Assembly: GCA_015501075.1 (NCBI GenBank)
Contig: JADNYJ010000452.1
Span: forward strand, 1-25,557
Source of the DNA: Gymnopilus junonius
Lineage: Eukaryota; Basidiomycota; Agaricomycetes; Agaricales; Galerinaceae
Reading direction: 5' to 3'
Length of the DNA: 25,557 bases
The position numbers and the translations under genes were made by a program. A model generated the notes under the pieces. That model ran no database searches and was not told the origin of the DNA. It worked only from the letters and a program-made list of their open reading frames with translations. This document shows positions 8,918 through 19,300 of this stretch, piece by piece. Within the stretch, counting starts at the first letter, position 1, and the number at the start of each line of letters is the position of its first letter.

Positions 8918-11900
8918 AATCCGACGAGTGAAGGATGCGTCCTCGTTGGATATTCCAGTTGTAACTACTCAAGAATCAATTACAGCGTTACCCCCCTCAA
9001 AATTCGCATCAAACCCCATTAAGCCTCACCGTGTGTCTTGTGTCGAAGTCCCCGATGTTGACGCTGTTAAGCAGCGTTCCCTATACCCAACAGAAAATGG
9101 CGAACTCCTGTACTCGGTCGCTGATGGTCCTCCCTCCTCTCCCACACTTGAAACACCTACCCCTTCTCCACGTGCGACAAAGCCATCTGCGTCTACTCTT
9201 TTCCACGATTGCGTTGTGGCTTGTACTTCTCTTTTCGAGGCACGCAAGCTCCTGGTCAAGTGGGTTCACCACGGTCGCCTTCTCGAAGTCAATGACTCCC
9301 TCATCAAATCCATTAGAAGCCTTGATCGTGATCGGGCGATTTGTGTACTTGAACAACTGAAGGAGCCTCAGGAATGCCTCCAGAACATTGGGATGGGGCC
9401 GCCTCAAGGACTACTCTCTCGTTGTTCTGATTGAACTCAAATCCAATGATGGGTCCATCTGCGTTACAGATGACAACGGGTTGATCGACTGTGGTGCTGG
9501 TGGTAAAGGCAGATACGGGTTCATGAGCCGACGTTTCATTGAGCATCATGGAATTCCCAACGGACTCCCTTCCCTATCCAATCGCAATATACAATATGGA
9601 CGGATCCCTCAATGTTAGCAGTGTGATCACCCAGACCTGCACTCTTAACATGCATATCGGCGATCATGTTGAATGCCTCACGTTCCGCATAACCAACACG
9701 GGATTGTCAGATGTCATTCTTGGATTGGGCTGGCTTTCTTACCATAACCTCTGGTCAACTGGCGCGAGGGGAAAGTGTTCTTGTCAATTGTCCCGTCTGA
9801 GTGTGGCATGGATGTCCCCAGTTCCTGCTTCTGTGGCAAGTCTCCAGTTACGCCACTGACTGGCTCTGCGACATCCTCTGGCCCTGACTGCGCTGATGAG
9901 ATTCGCTGTGGTGAATGAGGTTGGGCAATGGAGCGGAGGATGGTGTGGATGGTGTGGGTGTTGCAGATGATGTGGAAGCTGAGTGGTGGGACATTTTGGT
10001 GAATGAGCTGAGTGGTGAGGTGATGGGTTGTTGTGTGTGGATTTGAATGTGAGGGATGCTCTGGATGCTGATGCAAGGACGGACCCTCGGATCTTTGAGC
10101 ATCTGCGACGGGCAAAGGAGGACACTTCAGGCATTAACCGCTATCTGAAGGAGTTTGCCCCTGTGTTTGCGAAGGCGGAATTTGATCAACTCCCTCCTCG
10201 TCGTCCCTGGGACCATGCATTGAACTCAAGCGGAGCGAAGCCCATCTCGAGCAAGATCTACCCCTCTCATGTGGAGAACAGGATGAATTGGACAAGTTCA
10301 TCGACGAGCACTCTCTTCAGGCCGCATTCGCCCCTCAAGTCTCCAATCCATCTCCTTTTTTCTTTGTCAAGAAGAAGGATGGCTCTTACGTCCTGTGCAG
10401 GATTACCGAAGGCTCAATGACATGACTATAAAGAACCGGTACCCTCTACCATTGGTATCCGAGCTCATGGACAAGCTGAAAATGCGAGGTTCTTTACTAA
10501 GTTGGACATTCGTTGGGGTACAACAACATCCGCTTGCGCGAGGGCGATGAGCATAAGGCTGCGTTTATCACCAATCGGGGCCTCTTCGAACCACTCGTCA
10601 TGTTCTTTGGTCTCACCAACTCCCCTGCCACCTTCCAAATATGATGAATGACCTGTTTCGTGAGCTCACCCTGACTGGTCATGTCATCATATATATGGAG
10701 ACATTCTCATCTTTGCGGATGATCGCTGTACCCTGCAAGTCCTTGAGCGTCAAGTCCTGGAGGTGTTGGAACGTGAGAAGCTGTACTTGAAGCCGAGAAG
10801 TGTGTGTTTGGTGCGACGGAAGTTGAGTACCTTGGGGTGGTCGTTCCCATGGCAGTGTGAGGATGGATCCAAAAGAAGATTGAAGCAATGGAAAGCTGGC
10901 CTACGCTCGGAACAAGAAGGACGTGCAACAATTCCTCGGCTTTGTAAACTTCTACCGTAGGTTTGTATGCAATTTTGCAAAGCTTGCTCGTCCTCTAAAC
11001 CGTCTCTGTGGTTCTGTTCCTTGGGATTGGTCTATAGAGGCCACGATGCATTCCTTGCGTTGCGTGCCCTGCAATTGCTGGGCCTGTCCTCGCAATTCCT
11101 CTTGACGATGCCCCTTTTCAGTCGAAGCGGACAGCTCTGGTTATGCAATGGGTGCTGTCTTATCTCAGCTGCAGGATGGATTCTGGGCCTGGTGGCATTC
11201 TACTCTCGAGCGTTGAATGATGTTGAACGCAATTATGACATTCACGATCGAGAACTCCTCTCCATCATGCGTTCCCTGTCTGAATGGCGCCGATACTTGC
11301 ATGGCTCTCCCTCTCCTTTCGAGATCCACTCTGATCACAAGAACCTGCAATATTTTATGACGAACCAGAAGCTCAACAGACGTCAAGCACGTTGGTCACT
11401 CGAACTGGCAGAGTTCAATTTCAATCTCCTTCACAAGCCTGGTTCGACTATGATTTGTGCAGACACCCTCTCTCGCCGCCCCGACTATGACAAAGGCAGT
11501 GGCGACAACGAGGAAATCACCCTCCTCAAGGCCGAGCACATCCGTCGTCTCTCTGTTGAGTATGCAGAACATCCTATCATTGGGGAAATCCGTCTGGAGA
11601 AACTTTGGAATGATACTCTGTGGGCGAAGCATTCGAGGGACTCTGGCTGGAGCTACGAGGATGGGGTACTTTGCTGGTACAACCGTGTTGTTGTCCCTGA
11701 CACCAACAACCTACGAGAGAGGATCATGAAAGACAATCATGACTCGCCTTCTTGCGGACACCCTGGTCGTACGAAAACCCTCGAGCTCATCCAACGGAAC
11801 TTCTGGTGGCCTGGAATAACCAAGGACTGCAATTCCTATGTCGATGGTTGCTCAACTTGCCAGAGAACCAAGCCTCTTCGTGGCAAGCCCCTTGGTCTCC

Positions 11901-13011
11901 TTGCACCAAATGAGGTTCCTGGTGGCTTTTGGGAGATCATCACCTGTGACTTCATCACTGACCTCCCTCGCTCTCGTGGATATGACGCCATCATGGTCTG
12001 TGTTGATCGTTTGTCCAAGATGGTTCGCCTCGTCCCATGCAACAAGACTATCTCCTCAGAGGGTGCTGCTCGGAAGTTCCGGGACCATGTATGGAAGGAC
12101 TTTGGACTCCCATCTCGCATCATCACCGACCGTGGACCCCAATTTGCTTCTGGCTTCACTCGAGCGTTGAATGCCATACTCGGCATTCGGAAAACCTTTC
12201 CACTGCTCACCACCCACAAACCAATGGCCAAACGGAACGTGTCAACCAGGAGGTGGAGCAGTACCTGCGGATATTCTGCAATCAGCGTCAGTCTGACTGG
12301 GCTGAGTGGCTTGCTTGCACAGAGTTTGCATTGAACAACAAGGTGAACTCCTCAACCGGTCACTCACCGTTCTTCCTCAATTATGGTCGACACCCTGTGC
12401 GTACCTTGACTCCTGCCCGTTCAACCACTTCGACTGTTCCTCGTGCTGCTGAGTTTGCTGCACAAATGGCTGCCCTAACCAAGGAAACACAGTCGGCATT
12501 GCACCTGGCCAACGAGGCAATGAAACGTTCCTATGATCGTCGCCATCGTGAGGTGCCTCCTCTCCTACCAGGTTCTCTTGTGTTGCTGGATGGAAAGGGA
12601 TTATTGTCCTATCGCCCCTCTCACAAACTTGATGACAAGCGTCATGGTCCTTTCAAGGTCATCGAGGCCATAGGCCCTCTCTCATATCGCCTTGAGCTAC
12701 CCTCAGCCTGGAAAATCCACAATGTGTTCCACATTTCAAAGCTCTTACCTTTCAAATCACCTGCTTTCCCTTCCCAACTGGTGCAACCTGTTTTTCCTGC
12801 CTTGACCTCTGCCCCATCCTCTCGCATTCAAGCTATCCTAGAGCATAAATCTCTCCGCAACAAGACTGTTTACCTCGTCCTTCTTGAGGGTGATAATCCT
12901 GAGGATGGACAATGGCTTTCTATGGACAAAATTTCTTCCTTTTCTAATTCTCAAGAGGCTATTGATAAGTATTTAGCTGGTTGCCCTCTACCTGCCTCTT
13001 CGCCCTTGTAA
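8911..13011 (+). pseudogene. LTR-element pol: protease, reverse transcriptase, RNase H, integrase, chromodomain-like tail
   Basis: A gag-pol linker (about 8930-9430) leads to the aspartic protease with IDCGAGGKGRYGFMSRRF (9484-9537), followed by VILGLGWLSYH. Reverse transcriptase runs from about 10150: LDIRWG, then [11 protein letters not shown], then the YMDD region near 10690-10703, where one base is missing. RNase H has ADSSGYAMGAVLSQL, FYSRALNDVERNY and HSDHKNLQYF. Integrase has an HHCC zinc site (about 11735-11870, ending CSTCQRTK), catalytic Asp in CDFITDLP (codon 11948-11950), Asp in ITDRGPQF (12128-12130) and Glu at 12235-12237; allowing for one lost T, D-D spacing to Glu is 35 residues. 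The C terminus ILEHKSLRNKTVYLVLLEG with QWLSMDKISSF resembles a divergent chromodomain. Stop TAA 13009-13011 overlaps the polypurine tract. At least eight frameshifts, many in homopolymers. Confidence 0.9.
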
Positions 13012-13020
13012 AAGGGGGGG
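13010..13020 (+). other. Polypurine tract
   Basis: AAAAGGGGGGG ends three bases (TGA) before the 3' LTR and overlaps the pol stop codon TAA at 13009-13011. It would prime plus-strand DNA synthesis. Confidence 0.85.
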
Positions 13021-13023
13021 TGA

Positions 13024-13196
13024 TGTTACGACTACCTTCCCTGTATAGCCCCTTTTCCTTATATAGACTCTCCCCGATCACCCTTATAGACCTCTCACCT
13101 CGTAGATACCTCTCTTCAACTCCTACCTTGTTCGTCACTCCTCAATATACCTCTTTCTCCTCTCTCTCCTCTGACCTCCGGAGTCTCCTCGTAACA
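13024..13196 (+). repeat. 3' LTR (173 bp)
   Basis: No difference seen from 6808-6980 when read base by base. It is followed directly by the target duplication TTGAG. Confidence 0.96.
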
Positions 13197-13201
13197 TTGA
13201 G
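13197..13201. repeat. LTR-element target-site duplication, right copy (TTGAG)
   Basis: Matches 6803-6807. Beyond it the LINE endonuclease sequence resumes; joining across one copy places GDRPSIALDSDHF in a single frame across the junction. Confidence 0.93.
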
Positions 13202-13317
13202 GGTCTATCGCCCAATCTTGGAAAGTTGGAAGGTACCCTGTCTAGTCGCTTCTTTGTTAGTGAAGGAAAGGTCTATTACCGATGGTCTTTTGCCTGTTCT
13301 CCTTGCAGGGTGTGTTA

Positions 13318-13343
13318 CAGTCATTCACCGGCTAATGGCACAC
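13318..13343 (+). repeat. MITE left terminal inverted repeat
   Basis: 26 bp beginning CAGTCATTCACC, matching the complement of 13675-13700 except at base 8. Preceded by TA at 13316-13317. Confidence 0.93.
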
Positions 13344-13674
13344 CGAATATTAAATATCACTTTTAAATTTTGAACTTCGATGTCTTCCCAAACAAACTCC
13401 ACCATAAATTTCAATAAATTGGGCCGTAGGTACTTGCAAATTTGCGTAGCATTTGGAAGAATATTGGTGAGCGAACATGGGTGTGCCACTACCGGGAATG
13501 CCCATTTTCGGCTAAATCCAAAAAAATGCACCCTTTTGGCCAGCATGCCCTTCAATGAGAGCTCATCTGGCAGACCCCAATTATGAAACCAGACGCAGAA
13601 TATGTTGGCACATAGGCTACAAAAAGAATCGAGAGAAAATGAGTTGAATTAATTGAAATAAATGAGTGTCAAAA

Positions 13675-13700
13675 GTGTGCCATTAGCCGGTGGATGACTG
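13675..13700 (-). repeat. MITE right terminal inverted repeat
   Basis: 26 bp whose complement begins CAGTCATCCACC. Followed by TA at 13701-13702. Confidence 0.93.
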
Positions 13701-14293
13701 TATTTCACCCTTCAAGTTGAGCATTACATAGCCTTCACTAGAGAGCCAGTCAACTATGCGCTCTGCGATTTCATCATTTGGGATGATCCCCTTGGACCAG
13801 AGTGCATGATGGAGATTGGAATCGCCAGTTATGATTGTTGGGTGCTTGAAATCCCGAATGAAATTGTGGTGCCGCATTCTATTGAGGATGCACCTTTCCT
13901 TTTGCGGGGTGGCATTGTGGACATTGATTATAGTCGTAGTCAGCTGTCCAAGTTGGCAGACATCAAGAACCTGTACGTCTCGGTCTTCCATGATGTCTGT
14001 TCGAAGAGTCACTGTGAAGTCTTGTCTCGACTTGAAATATATTAGTGTGCGCGGTCGATCCCTGTTGTTACCTTGTGTTACTGTAGGGAGGACTGGGGTC
14101 CAACCTTTCAAGGCGACGTGTCCGTTGATCTCCTCCCCGTTCTCCGAGCGGCCAATGAAAGACCACGGAGGTTCCTGTAGTATCACAAGATCAAAATCCT
14201 TCGAGAAATTGTTGAGAAGCTGAACGATAACATTCTTTTTGCGTTGGGCATTCAGCTGGACAACACGGATGGGTTCTGTAGTCAGTTGTTCAT

Positions 14294-14297
14294 TCAT
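14294..14297 (-). promoter_or_regulatory. ATGA stop-start overlap joining LINE ORF1 and ORF2
   Basis: On the minus strand the ORF2 start ATG is 14297-14295 and the ORF1-frame stop TGA is 14296-14294. The ORF1 frame runs in phase from the premature TGA at 14420-14422 to this point, 42 codons on, with no further stop. Overlaps of this kind in other LINEs support ORF2 translation by termination and reinitiation; that mechanism is inferred here. Confidence 0.7.
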
Positions 14298-16221
14298 TGT
14301 CTGGTTACCGCGTCAACATTCTTCTTTTGAGAGGCAGCTTTTTGGGTGCTGGTAAAGCTTTCTGGGCTGGTGACCAGAATTTCAAATTGGTTCGTAGTGC
14401 CAATTTCTGTGGTAGAGGGTCACTTGTGAGCATTGTCAACTTTCTTTCGTACCTTCTTTGGCTTGACTATATGTTCCGATTTTCGCGCTCGTCGTTCATT
14501 ATCGCGAGCTGTTCCATGCCTTTCCAATCTGATTGGGCAACGACGAGAGTCGGCAGGGTGATTGTGTTCATGTCGACTGTCAGTCATGCAATTTGCGCAT
14601 TTCAATCTGTGAGGGTAGGAGATGTCAGTTGAGATACCCATGTTATCATCATCTTGTGGTGCCGTGCATGTATCACATTGCTGTTGCTGATGCTCCTCTT
14701 CTGAATGCTTTCCACCGCATATCCTGCAACTTTTTTCTTCCTTGCACTTATCCGTTCGATGATCAAAGCGCCAGCAGTTCCGGCGCTGTACGACTGGAGG
14801 TCGATCCTGGAAAGCACGCAGGGTGCAGTAGCTTCCGAAGGCCGCGAAGGATCTTTGTTGTAGTATCTGTTTGGCAGCTGCCTCATCATCCAGTGCAAAG
14901 ACCAGGGAGGACTTAAAGGTGGTCTGCAGTTCCTCATCTGTACGGAGCCATCTGGGCTTCGCAACGATATAATTTTGCAGATGTGCATATAGGGTTACAG
15001 GAGAGAAGCTCCTTGTGTACCATCTCACCTGAGTGTAGGGCTCGGCCGTCACCTACGGTCAGCGACCCTGTGTAAACCCCTTCTATCTGCACTTTAAACC
15101 ACTTTTTGTCCTCTCTGATGATGACCTCTTGCGTCGAGGTGATGGCCGGCTTGATGATATGTTCAAATTTGAAGAGATCTGCAGCAGTCTGGTCAGCGCG
15201 TGTGGACAGGATGAGATTACCTTGTTTGTTATAGCTCGCAGCTATACTTTCAAGTGTTCGGACCCTTGATGAGATGAGAGCGTGGCGTTGATCATCCTGA
15301 CGATAGCAGGGTGTTGTTGTCGTTCAGATTCCGGTAGGCCATGAGGGAGGTATTATACACCAGTCTGGTGGGATGACGTGATAGCATGGGATTTGAGGGG
15401 GTCGTCATTGTTTGCTTCGGAGTGATAGTATTGATCGTGTTACGGTGAGAGGCTTGTGGATTGCATTGAGTATGTCTGTCATTGTTGTGATGGGAGGAGT
15501 TGACGTTGAAGTGTTGGTCGAAGGAGTGGGGGTGATGGTGGTGACCTTGTCGATTTTCTGGGTTATGGACTTCAACTGTTCACTGACTTCCCCTAGCTTG
15601 GCGAACAACGGGTCGATTTGTCGAGGTGTGGGCAAAGTGGATACTGCTGAAAAAAACGTTCGACAGATGCCTTGCTACTTCAATGTCGGCGAAGACATAT
15701 TCGAAAAGGTCTGCGCCTCTTCCGTGTATCTCTTCGATAGTTTCCAGGAGGTTGATGAGTAGAGATCTGGTCGTGTTCATTAGGCGATAGCGTACGTCTT
15801 CTTCAGTCTCCGTTTCATTGTTCCTCTCCGTCGTATCCATCATCATCTGTTCTTCGTCGGCCACTTCAGCAGCCCAGTCTCCCGGATTGTACGGCGCGTC
15901 GGGAGGGTTGATGGTGGTGCTGATTGTGGGGCGTTGGTCCTTTACTTTCCCAGTAGTTCAGCGGACAACACGCCGTTCTGGTGTTGGGAATGGGGAAGCA
16001 AGCCTCTTTGCCCCCGTTATAGAGGACTTGGCAAATGAACCTGGGGATAGGCGATTAACGAGCTTGTGATTGGCTTTTGGCAGTGTTTTCGTCGATCCAT
16101 CGGTGTTCACGGAAATATTTTTGGGTAGAGATGGGAGATTTTGGTTGAAAGCGAGTTCGAGAAAAGCAGTTGTAGGTGCTTTCGGTGTTTTATTGCTACT
16201 ACTATCATTGTGCGTCGCCAT
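14294..16221 (-). pseudogene. LINE ORF1: nucleic-acid-binding Gag-like protein (degenerate)
   Basis: Starts MATHNDSSSNKTPKAP at 16221, 69 bp after the element's 5' end, and should end at the TGA 14296-14294 overlapping the ORF2 start. Blocks in order: a Pro/Ser/Lys-rich N terminus, an acidic helix-rich part (EEDVRYRLMNTTRSLLIN), a Thr/Pro linker, then WFKVQIEGV with RWYTRSFSPVTLYAHL, typical of the ORF1 middle region. Cys/His motifs follow: CWRFDHRTDKC, CRICGGKHSEEEH and CANC. In-frame TGA codons sit at 15958-15960 and 14420-14422, both readable as CGA-to-TGA changes, and there are several frameshifts, one in a T7 run near 15651-15657. The protein would coat the LINE RNA. Confidence 0.8.
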
Positions 16222-16290
16222 TCCTGCTCCCCAGAGGGCGGTTTTGCCGTGGGAAAGTCAGAGATGGTGGTTGTCACAAGTCAAGGAGTC

Positions 16291-16306
16291 TTTTTGGAAT
16301 GGCCTT
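16291..16306. repeat. LINE target-site duplication, right copy
   Basis: TTTTGGAATGGCCTTT, identical to 3155-3170. It ends 20 bp before the RINT1 start codon. Confidence 0.92.
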
Positions 16307-16326
16307 TACCCCACGCTCCTTCAAGC

Positions 16327-19300
16327 ATGTCCTCAAACCGGATTAAAGAATTGCTCAATCCACCTAGTCGCGAGCAGTCCAAGTCGAAAGCGAAAGAGCT
16401 ATTCAACCTCAGCTTCAACTCTATTGATGACCTAGGAGACCTCGAAAACCTTGTTATCCAGTTGCAGCAACGTCATGGCGACTTGAACGAGAATGTACGC
16501 GAATTTTCCTTCTAATTTGCCCTGCATCGCTCAGGGTTGGCAGTTTAGCTATCTGCCTCTCAATATCAGATTTTAAATGTCATTCATTCAACTCGTCTTT
16601 CAGCGCAAGCGCACTTGAATACCGCGAGGGAATTATCCCTTATACGCCATTCCCTGGGTGACGAACTTGGGGATCTCTCAAGAGAGCTTGTATCGCTTCA
16701 GTTCAACGAAAATAGAGAACCTCTTTTATTAGAAGACCTTGAAACGCTGCACCGAAATCTGAGAGAGCTGGAATCTGTCAGACAATATGTCCAAGTGATT
16801 GAACATGTTCTCAAGTTGAGGTCAGTAATGATTTAATTTGTTCAGCTATCGTCTGATGCAGTTCCCAGCGAAGAAGCCATTGGATTCATCAGGAATTCAA
16901 CAAGTATCTCAATGGAATCCTTGAAAGGCTTTAAATCTGTTCAAGATTTTGTTGCAACGATTGCAGACTCTTGTGCTTCATTGGAAGACGAGTCAGCGCA
17001 GCAACGGTTGAACCTCGTAATATTTTTGGAAAATATTCGCGACAAGACATGGGCAGACATGAACGCTATTCTCTCTGGGTGAATGACCTTTCACTAGTGA
17101 CGATATGCACTATTGACAACGTAACAGCGCTTTGGCGACAGCTGCAGAGAAATTTGGATGGCCAGCGCCTATCGAATACGCCACCGTGGCTTCCAGTGAC
17201 CGCAAGTCATTTGAATTGGCTTTTATAAATCTTTTACAACTTCAGAAACTGTGAGCAGTTTATGTCACTTCCAATGACCCACCGTTCATTTAGTATGACA
17301 GAGGAAAGACATTAGGCGTTCAACAACTATCCGGGGATAAGGATGGCTTGTACCCGTTTCAAGCTCTGGTACAGCCTATATCTTTGCGTTTCAAGTACCA
17401 TTTTGGAGGGTTCAAGACAAACGAATAAACTGGAAAAGGTAATCTGTGCTCTTGAATGTCGCCCTTCCTTTTTTCCTTTAAGAAACTCAAACGATTTTTG
17501 GGAGGACAGCCGGAGTGGTGTTTCACCCATATTCAGAATATTAGTCATGAACATGCGGCCTTCATGAATACATTCGTGCAGAGGCTACTGAATAAAACTA
17601 ATTACAAAGATATTTCTGCATGGGTACGTTATATATATTTACAAGTATAATATCTGACGATTCTACAGAAGGAATTCACTCGGCTTCTGTTACCCCTACT
17701 TTCGAGAAAGCTTCGAAAAACTGTCCCATCATTGTTGGATAGCCCATCGTTACTCGCGCATACCATATATCAAGCGCTCATATTTGATTCTGCCATGATG
17801 GAGGAGGGCTTTAGCCTGCAAGGAACATTTACGTCAGAAGACACAACCAAATGGGATGGAATAACTCAGGTCATTCTTGGAAATCCTGATTGGTTTGAAA
17901 CCTGGCTATCAGCTGAAAAGAGATGCAAGTTTACCTTTGATAACGCAAAGCAAAGAAAGTACTAAAATGGATCCCATTTAGTCGCAGAAGGTCAATACAA
18001 TGATACCATCAATGCCGAGGATGCGTGGCTTGTTGCCGATGATGTCGATGTCGATGATTATTCGCGGGGCTTGAAGCCTACAATCTCTTCCAGAAGAATA
18101 AAATCACTCTTCGAACAAGTTACAGGTAAGTACCAACTGCCTTTTGTCTTCTTCCTTTCTTTCCCTCTCTGTCGTAGTCAGTTGTTCTGATTAATATTAG
18201 ATCGTTATTCGCCCTTGCCTCATGCTATCCAGAAGGCTCACTTCCTCTTGGCAATCCAGCTTCCGCTGCTAGAATCTTATCATACTCGTATATCATCTTC
18301 TCTAGTCGCATTCGAGACATTGTCGTCCATTTTCGTCCGCTCAGTTCCAGGAGCTCTCAACTTCAGTCTGCGCGAGACCTCGAATATACAGGATGACCCC
18401 AGAAATCGAACCAGTGGGCCGTCTGGAGCCAATAGCTTATGCAAAGCACTGCTGAGTGCCAAATATATAGCAGCTTCCCTCGAAACCTGGGATGAAGACT
18501 TGGTTCATTCCTGTTTATTTGTACGAAGTACACAATATGTCTAACCTTGCCGCAGCTTTTCGTCCAGTTATGGGCAGATTTCCAAGGTGACGCCAATCTA
18601 CGTAAATTTGTCCAGAGTAGTCCTTACCTGCCCAATCTCGACGCGTCGTTTCAAAGGACACCTTATTTAAAGAGATGCTTACAAAATACCGCCAACTGGC
18701 GATCCGTGCTGAAGATATGGTGGTCCAACTTGTGTGTAGTGAGGTCGAAAATGGGCTACGTGCACATCGTGCCGAAATGGCTAGGTGAATTCTTATTGTC
18801 TTCGGTTGACCATTCTGTGCCTCATAACGAGCTACCATAGGACTTCCTCAGATACAGACTCACTGGAGTTGGCTCTGCCACAAACATTGCTGGTGCCAAT
18901 AGGCTTGATGTCTTCGCATTTGACCTTGCTTCGTACCGTCCTCCCTGCAACGCTCTTCACAGTCCTCTACCGTCGTGTTGCACAGCGCCTTGCGGGACAC
19001 ATTTTGCACCACCAAGTATTATACCGAGGTCATTTGTCACTCCAAGAAGGCAAGGCCATCGCCTCAGAATGCGAGCTCTGGGTAGAGACTTGCTACGCTA
19101 CCGCAGAGGGAGCACTGGGAGGAGGCCGGCAGCGTGTTCAAGCACCGTGGAGCAAAGTTCTCGAAGCTGGCAGGTTAGTTGGGCTTGCAGGTCATGCATG
19201 GGAGCAGGTCGTCAACGCCACGTTTGGTCCAGACGATGATGCGAAATGGGAAGAAATACTCATTGAATTTGTTGGCTTGTCGGAAATGGGCAGAGATGAA

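Larger units (their letters stand above)
6808..13196 (+). mobile_element. Ty3/gypsy chromovirus-like LTR retrotransposon inserted in the LINE
   Basis: Total 6389 bp with identical 173-bp LTRs, a 5-bp duplication, a primer-binding site right after the 5' LTR and a polypurine tract right before the 3' LTR. Gene order is gag, protease, reverse transcriptase, RNase H, integrase and a chromodomain-like C terminus, which is the Ty3/gypsy order. It lies opposite to the LINE, in the part of ORF2 coding for the end of the endonuclease. LTR identity implies recent insertion, yet both genes contain many single-base frameshifts. See the separate finding on homopolymer errors. Confidence 0.96.
13318..13700. 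mobile_element. 383-bp MITE of Tc1/mariner type inside the LINE endonuclease gene
   Basis: Terminal inverted repeats of 26 bp at 13318-13343 and 13675-13700 start CAGTCAT and differ at one base (position 8, T against C). A TA dinucleotide flanks each side (13316-13317 and 13701-13702), the Tc1/mariner signature, and CAGT ends are common in that superfamily. The interior (13344-13674) is AT-rich and has no transposase-like frame, so this is a non-autonomous element. Taking the element out with one TA joins the two endonuclease segments in frame (GEI into THPARR and then SVIDLSFTN), which confirms the borders. Confidence 0.93.
3497..14297 (-). pseudogene. LINE ORF2: APE endonuclease, reverse transcriptase, RNase H (interrupted, frameshifted)
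   Basis: Pieces on the minus strand: 14297-13703, 13315-13202 and 6802-3497, separated by the MITE and the LTR element. The start MNEQLTTEPIRVVQLNAQ opens an APE-type endonuclease with VILQEPPWSF, TGDSNLHHALW, SVIDLSFTN and SDHF (the last just past the LTR insertion). The reverse transcriptase shows FDIKGYFDF (5631-5657), IPQGSP (5466-5483) and the catalytic YVDD (5337-5348). The thumb region holds KFLYAAPAWWN. RNase H shows YTDGSM (4391-4408), AELAALSLG, TDNASA (4174-4191) and GNKRADELAK. An acidic tail ends DEEDEGGG. There are several frameshifts (for example before GDRPSIALDSDHF and near 6100-6370) and an in-frame TAG at 5688-5690 just before the palm motif. Confidence 0.9.
3171..16290 (-). 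mobile_element. Non-LTR retrotransposon (LINE) carrying two nested insertions
   Basis: Bounded by the 16-bp duplication and read on the minus strand from 16290 (5' end) to 3171 (3' end). After subtracting the LTR element with one TTGAG copy and the MITE with one TA, the element itself is about 6.34 kb. Order: a 5' leader of 69 bp, ORF1, ORF2 joined by an ATGA overlap, and about 326 bp of 3' UTR ending G6-T9-A3 instead of a long poly(A). An ORF1 with CCHC-like motifs, APE endonuclease, reverse transcriptase and a C-terminal RNase H fit fungal Tad1-like LINEs in the broad sense; the finer clade is not decidable by eye. The copy looks full length but dead, with frameshifts and in-frame stops in both ORFs. 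Confidence 0.92.

Noticed and set aside
16299..16326. Earlier ATG at 16299 as RINT1 start
   Set aside because: It is inside the LINE target duplication and out of frame with the RINT1 exon.
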